Shown: positions 61,315 through 64,000 of the stretch, in pieces
Layout: every line of letters starts with the position of its first letter
Position numbering within the stretch: position 1 is the stretch's first letter
Assembly: GCF_900119825.1 (NCBI RefSeq)
Contig: NZ_FPKR01000003.1
Span: 1 to 64,000 of the forward strand
Direction of reading: 5' to 3'
Length of the DNA: 64,000 nt
Source: Chitinimonas taiwanensis DSM 18899
GTDB taxonomy: Bacteria > Pseudomonadota > Gammaproteobacteria > Burkholderiales > Chitinimonadaceae
The notes under the pieces: generated by a model
The model's input: the letters and a program-made list of their open reading frames with translations, nothing else
The model's database searches: none
What the model was told of the DNA's origin: nothing
Translations under genes and position numbers: made by a program

Positions 61315-62115
61315 TCAGCGGACCGCCCGGCGGGCCGGGAGCAAGTAATAAGCGACCAGCAGCCAGTACAGCGCCAAGCCGAGCAGCGGGCTGAGGGCCG
61401 GATGGGCGCGATAGCCGGTGAAGCTGGCCAGCAGATTGCCGGCCCGGCTCGCATCATCGAGCAGCCAGCTGCTGTCCCACAGCTCGTCCACCAGGGTGGG
61501 CAGCCAGCCCAGCATGGTGAGCTTTTCCAGCGCGCCGATCAGCAGCGCGCCACCCAGGAGCAGCAACAGGGTTTCGCTCAGGCGGAAGAAATGCCGCCAC
61601 TGCAGCCAGCGCCCGCCCTGCTGCAGCAGCCAGTAGCTAGCTGCCGCGAGGCCCAGGCCAAGCAACACGGTCAGGGCCAGCTCGCCCGCACTGGTCTGCT
61701 CCAGGCCTAGGCCGTACAGAAAGACCACGGTCTCCGCCCCCTCGCGGGCAATGGCCAGCGCAGCCAGTACGGCAATGCCCGGCCCGGCGCGCGCATCGAC
61801 TTCGGCCTGCAGTGCCTGGCGCAGCTGGCCACCCTGGCGGCGCATCCAGGCCACCATCTGCACGATCAGGCCGGCGGCCAGCAACATCATGCCCAGCTGG
61901 GCGTAGTCGAGCGCGCTTTCGGGCAGCTGGCGCAGCAGGCCCAGCAGGGCGGCGGCCAGCAGCAGGGCGAGGCCAATGCCGGCCGCCACGCCGACCCATA
62001 GCCAGCGCAGGCGCGCGGCTGTTTCCGGCTGCTGGCGCAGCCAGGCGTGCAGGATGCCGACGATCAGCAGCGCTTCGGCCGATTCGCGCCAGAGAATAAA
62101 CAGGGCTTGGCTCAT
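61315..62115 (-). CDS. ftrC: FTR1-type iron permease
   Basis: A 266-residue membrane protein with about seven helices. Two REXXE iron motifs are present: R10-E-S-A-E14 and R124-E-G-A-E128 (REGAETVVFLYGL), essential in FTR1/EfeU permeases. It imports iron across the inner membrane after oxidation. It is flanked by the cupredoxin and polyferredoxin genes on the same strand. Confidence 0.92.
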   Translation of the reverse strand: MSQALFILWRESAEALLIVGILHAWLRQQPETAARLRWLWVGVAAGIGLALLLAAALLGLLRQLPESALDYAQLGMMLLAAGLIVQMVAWMRRQGGQLRQALQAEVDARAGPGIAVLAALAIAREGAETVVFLYGLGLEQTSAGELALTVLLGLGLAAASYWLLQQGGRWLQWRHFFRLSETLLLLLGGALLIGALEKLTMLGWLPTLVDELWDSSWLLDDASRAGNLLASFTGYRAHPALSPLLGLALYWLLVAYYLLPARRAVR

Positions 62116-62121
62116 GGTGGG

Positions 62122-62439
62122 CTAACGCAGAGTGAGGACAAACAGGCCGGTGGCCGGGTGGAATTCGTCGATGAAGCGGTATTCGCCCGGCCGCAGCGGA
62201 TTGAGCACCACGAAGGAGCGCGCGCCGGGCGCCAGCACCTTCTCCACGCGCAGACGCAGGTTCTCGAACTCGATCGGACTGCGGCCGGCATTGACGATAT
62301 TCAGCTTGATGCGCTGGCCGGCCGGTGCGCTGAGCGCGGCCGGGGTCAGCCGGCCATCGCGCGCGGTGATCGTGTAGCTGGGCAGCTCGGCCGCGCCGGC
62401 GGCGCCAGCCAGCAGTGCGGCCAGCAGGGCGCCGCGCAT
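62122..62439 (-). CDS. ftrB: Periplasmic cupredoxin-like FtrB
   Basis: A 105-residue exported protein with signal peptide MRGALLAALLAGAAGA. The beta-barrel body includes AELPSYTITARDGRLTPAAL and FENLRLRVEKVLAPGARSFV, and ends near YRFIDEFHPATGLFVLTL. It is a cupredoxin-1-type domain. Copper ligands are not all evident, although His is present in DEFHPATG. In FtrABCD, FtrB is proposed to oxidise Fe(II) for the permease. Confidence 0.8.
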   Translation of the reverse strand: MRGALLAALLAGAAGAAELPSYTITARDGRLTPAALSAPAGQRIKLNIVNAGRSPIEFENLRLRVEKVLAPGARSFVVLNPLRPGEYRFIDEFHPATGLFVLTLR

Positions 62440-62441
62440 GC

Positions 62442-62984
62442 TCAGTACCCGCCCTTCTTGCCGGTGCCGGCAAACACCAGCGGATATTTGAGCGAGAAGG
62501 GCTTGAACCAGGCGGCCACGCCGGTTTCCTTGTCTACATGGCGGCCGAAGTGGGCATCGCCACCGGGCGGCTGCACGCGCAGGGTCAGCGTGTACTTGCC
62601 CGGGCCGGCCAGCTTCACATTGTCGCCATAGTGCGGGCCGTCGCTGGCCACCATCGCATGCATATTGCCGCTGGCCACCGGCTTACCGTCCGCCTTGCTC
62701 AGCTGATAGCTGATCTGCAGGCCGGGCACCCAGCTGCCTTCGGGAAAGCCGTTCGGGTTATCGGCCAGCGCGCGGATATCGGCCTCCAGGTGCATATCGC
62801 TATCGGCCGCGGCGCGCATCATGCCGGCCGGTTCCATCTGGATCGGTTGCAGATAGACGGCCGCCACTTCCAGGCCAGCCTGCTGCTGCGGCTTGCCGAT
62901 CGGGTATTCGAGCGCCAGGGCGGGTAGCTGGCAGGCCAGCAGGGCGAAGGGCAGCAGGCGTGAGACGAGGGAGAGGTGGGGCAT
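62442..62984 (-). CDS. ftrA: Periplasmic P19/Tpd-type iron-binding protein
   Basis: A 180-residue protein with signal peptide MPHLSLVSRLLPFALLACQL (cleavage near ALA-LE). Family blocks: EYPIGKPQQQAGLEVAAVYL, ADSDMHLEADIRALADNPNG, WVPGLQISYQLSKADGKPV and DGPHYGDNVKLAGPGKYTL. The Met/His of DMHLE and HYGDN fit the Fe/Cu site of P19 proteins. It leads the ftrABCD run, and a Fur-box match lies 16 bp before the ATG. Confidence 0.92.
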   Translation of the reverse strand: MPHLSLVSRLLPFALLACQLPALALEYPIGKPQQQAGLEVAAVYLQPIQMEPAGMMRAAADSDMHLEADIRALADNPNGFPEGSWVPGLQISYQLSKADGKPVASGNMHAMVASDGPHYGDNVKLAGPGKYTLTLRVQPPGGDAHFGRHVDKETGVAAWFKPFSLKYPLVFAGTGKKGGY

Positions 62985-62999
62985 GGGGCTTTCCTTTAA

Positions 63000-63014
63000 T
63001 GAGAATTGTTATCG
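63000..63014 (-). promoter_or_regulatory. Candidate Fur box upstream of ftrA
   Basis: TGAGAATTGTTATCG (read plus) gives CGATAACAATTCTCA on the ftrA strand, a 7-1-7 arrangement with GATAA and TTCTC parts. It lies in an AT-rich patch (62990-63025) 16 bp upstream of the ftrA start. Confidence 0.68.
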
Positions 63015-63087
63015 TTATTTTGCGGATGGCAGGCGCGGGCAGCCTTGTCCTGGATCAAGGAAAGCGGGGGGGGCAAGAGAGGGGCGG

Positions 63088-63999
63088 CTAGCCGGCCAGC
63101 CAGGCTACCGGTCGGGTGAAGGCCAGCAGGCCGTCGCGGCCCAGCGTGCTGCCAAAGCCCGAGGCCTGGCTGCCGGCAAAGGGCAGGGCGAAGCGTGAGG
63201 TGGGGCGGCTGTTCAGGCACAGCATGCCGGCCTGCAGCTGGGCGGCCAGCGGCGCGGCCTGTGCAGTGTCGCGCGTCCACAGGCTGGCGGCCAGTTGCTG
63301 GCGGCTGGCATTGGCCAGGGCGATGGCGGCCGCGCTATCCGCCACCACACTCAGGCAGGCCACCGGGCCGAACAGCTCCTCGTCGAAGGCCGGCATGCCG
63401 GGCGTCACCTGTTCGAGCAGGGTGGCGGGAAAGTAATAGCCGCGCCCGCCGGCCGGCTGGCCACCGAGCAGGCAGCGCGCACCCTGTTCCACACTCAGGC
63501 TCACCTGGCGCGCCAGCTTGTCGCGCAGATCGGCACGCGCCAGCGGCGCCAGCGTACTGCCGCACTGGTAATGCGCGAGGGCCGCGCGTAGCGCATGGCG
63601 GAAGGCATCGGCCACTGCCTCGACCACGATAAAGCGCTTGGCAGCCGTACAGGCCTGGCCGGCATTCAGGCAGCGGCTTTGTGCAGCGGCTTCGGCCGCG
63701 GCCGCGATATCGGCATCGGCCAACACGATGAAGGCGTTATTGCCGCCCAGCTCCAGCACGGCCGGCTTCAGATGGTGGGCGGCCAGCGCGCCGAGCTGGC
63801 GGCCGGTGGCCTCGCTGCCGGTGCATACCAGCATGCTCACCGCCGGGTCGGCCAGCGCCTCGCGCGTGCCTACCTCGTCGGTCCACAGGCATTGCACCAG
63901 GCCCTTGGGCAGCAGCTCGCGGCAGATCATCTCCACCAGCGCGCTGGTCTGCGCCACATTCGGCGCTGGTTTGATCAGCACCGCATTGCCGGCCAGCAG
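63088..63999 (-). CDS. Aldehyde dehydrogenase family protein (5' part outside the window)
   Basis: At least 304 residues; the frame is open at the right edge (LLAGNAVLIKPAPN), so the N-terminus lies beyond. Motifs: catalytic Glu region VLELGGNNAF, catalytic Cys in NAGQACTAAKRF, FDEELFGPVACLSVV and SRFALPFAGSQASGFGSTLG near the end. This is the NAD(P)-dependent aldehyde/succinate-semialdehyde dehydrogenase superfamily. The substrate cannot be set without the rest. Confidence 0.88.
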   Translation of the reverse strand: MLAGNAVLIKPAPNVAQTSALVEMICRELLPKGLVQCLWTDEVGTREALADPAVSMLVCTGSEATGRQLGALAAHHLKPAVLELGGNNAFIVLADADIAAAAEAAAQSRCLNAGQACTAAKRFIVVEAVADAFRHALRAALAHYQCGSTLAPLARADLRDKLARQVSLSVEQGARCLLGGQPAGGRGYYFPATLLEQVTPGMPAFDEELFGPVACLSVVADSAAAIALANASRQQLAASLWTRDTAQAAPLAAQLQAGMLCLNSRPTSRFALPFAGSQASGFGSTLGRDGLLAFTRPVAWLAG

Positions 64000-64000
64000 C

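Overview
The window is high-GC, gene-dense DNA from a Gram-negative bacterium, most likely a betaproteobacterium of the Neisseriales/Burkholderiales type. This is an inference from the secreted hydrolases, porin, TonB/ExbBD, LivFGHMK-type ABC genes, Ftr iron uptake, PHB depolymerase, and M4 and M28 exopeptidase-type enzymes. No rRNA, tRNA or CRISPR array was seen. Most genes sit in short runs with 4-bp ATGA overlaps. Function assignments rest on motifs and remembered families; no database search was run.

Layout. 0-0.2 kb: tails of two IS3-type transposases and an IS end. 0.3-5.7 kb (minus): exopolysaccharide-type locus with a secreted AGE-fold protein, a YjbE-like peptide, a YjbH barrel protein fused to a PAP2 phosphatase domain, and a MORN-repeat protein; a terminator hairpin separates yjbE from yjbH. 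5.9-7.7 kb: MOSC protein and YheT-type hydrolase. 7.8-10.3 kb: rfbBAC (dTDP-sugar synthesis, no rfbD). 10.4-12.6 kb: Fur-box-preceded tonB-exbB-exbD plus a 58-residue Cys-rich membrane ORF. 12.6-16.7 kb (minus): a five-gene, translationally coupled operon (thermostable-hemolysin-family acyltransferase-like protein, AMP-forming ligase, heme-oxygenase-fold diiron oxidase, SDR, secreted TPR protein). This is the best candidate for an undescribed biosynthetic system.

17.2-28.8 kb (plus): a block that reads as extracellular polyhydroxybutyrate use. It holds a LivGFKHM-type ABC transporter, a lipoprotein 3-hydroxybutyrate oligomer hydrolase, a porin, a secreted type-2 PHB depolymerase with FN3 linkers, and a second LivK-like binding protein. 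28.9-31.4 kb: FrnE-like DsbA protein and a divergent LysR/SDR pair.

31.4-47.4 kb: an accessory region of small single genes (GNATs, SRPBCC, VOC, DinB, DUF4287, DUF1801, YciI-like, DUF4386, sterol desaturase, a phospholipase-C-like phosphoesterase). At 42-47 kb it becomes more AT-rich and carries three copies of a hairpin repeat and an orphan PD-(D/E)XK nuclease-like gene. 47.5-51.8 kb: a sigma-54 activator, a divergent Lrp/EamA pair and an aromatic aminotransferase. 51.8-53.9 kb: a nemRA-like electrophile response locus with two near-identical operators. 54-58.8 kb: a periplasmic binding protein, then secreted M4 metalloprotease and M28 aminopeptidase, both ending in PPC domains. 58.8-59.9 kb: MerR/CDF metal efflux with a palindromic operator. 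60-63 kb: FtrABCD ferrous iron uptake behind a Fur box. 63.1-64 kb: an aldehyde dehydrogenase running off the edge.
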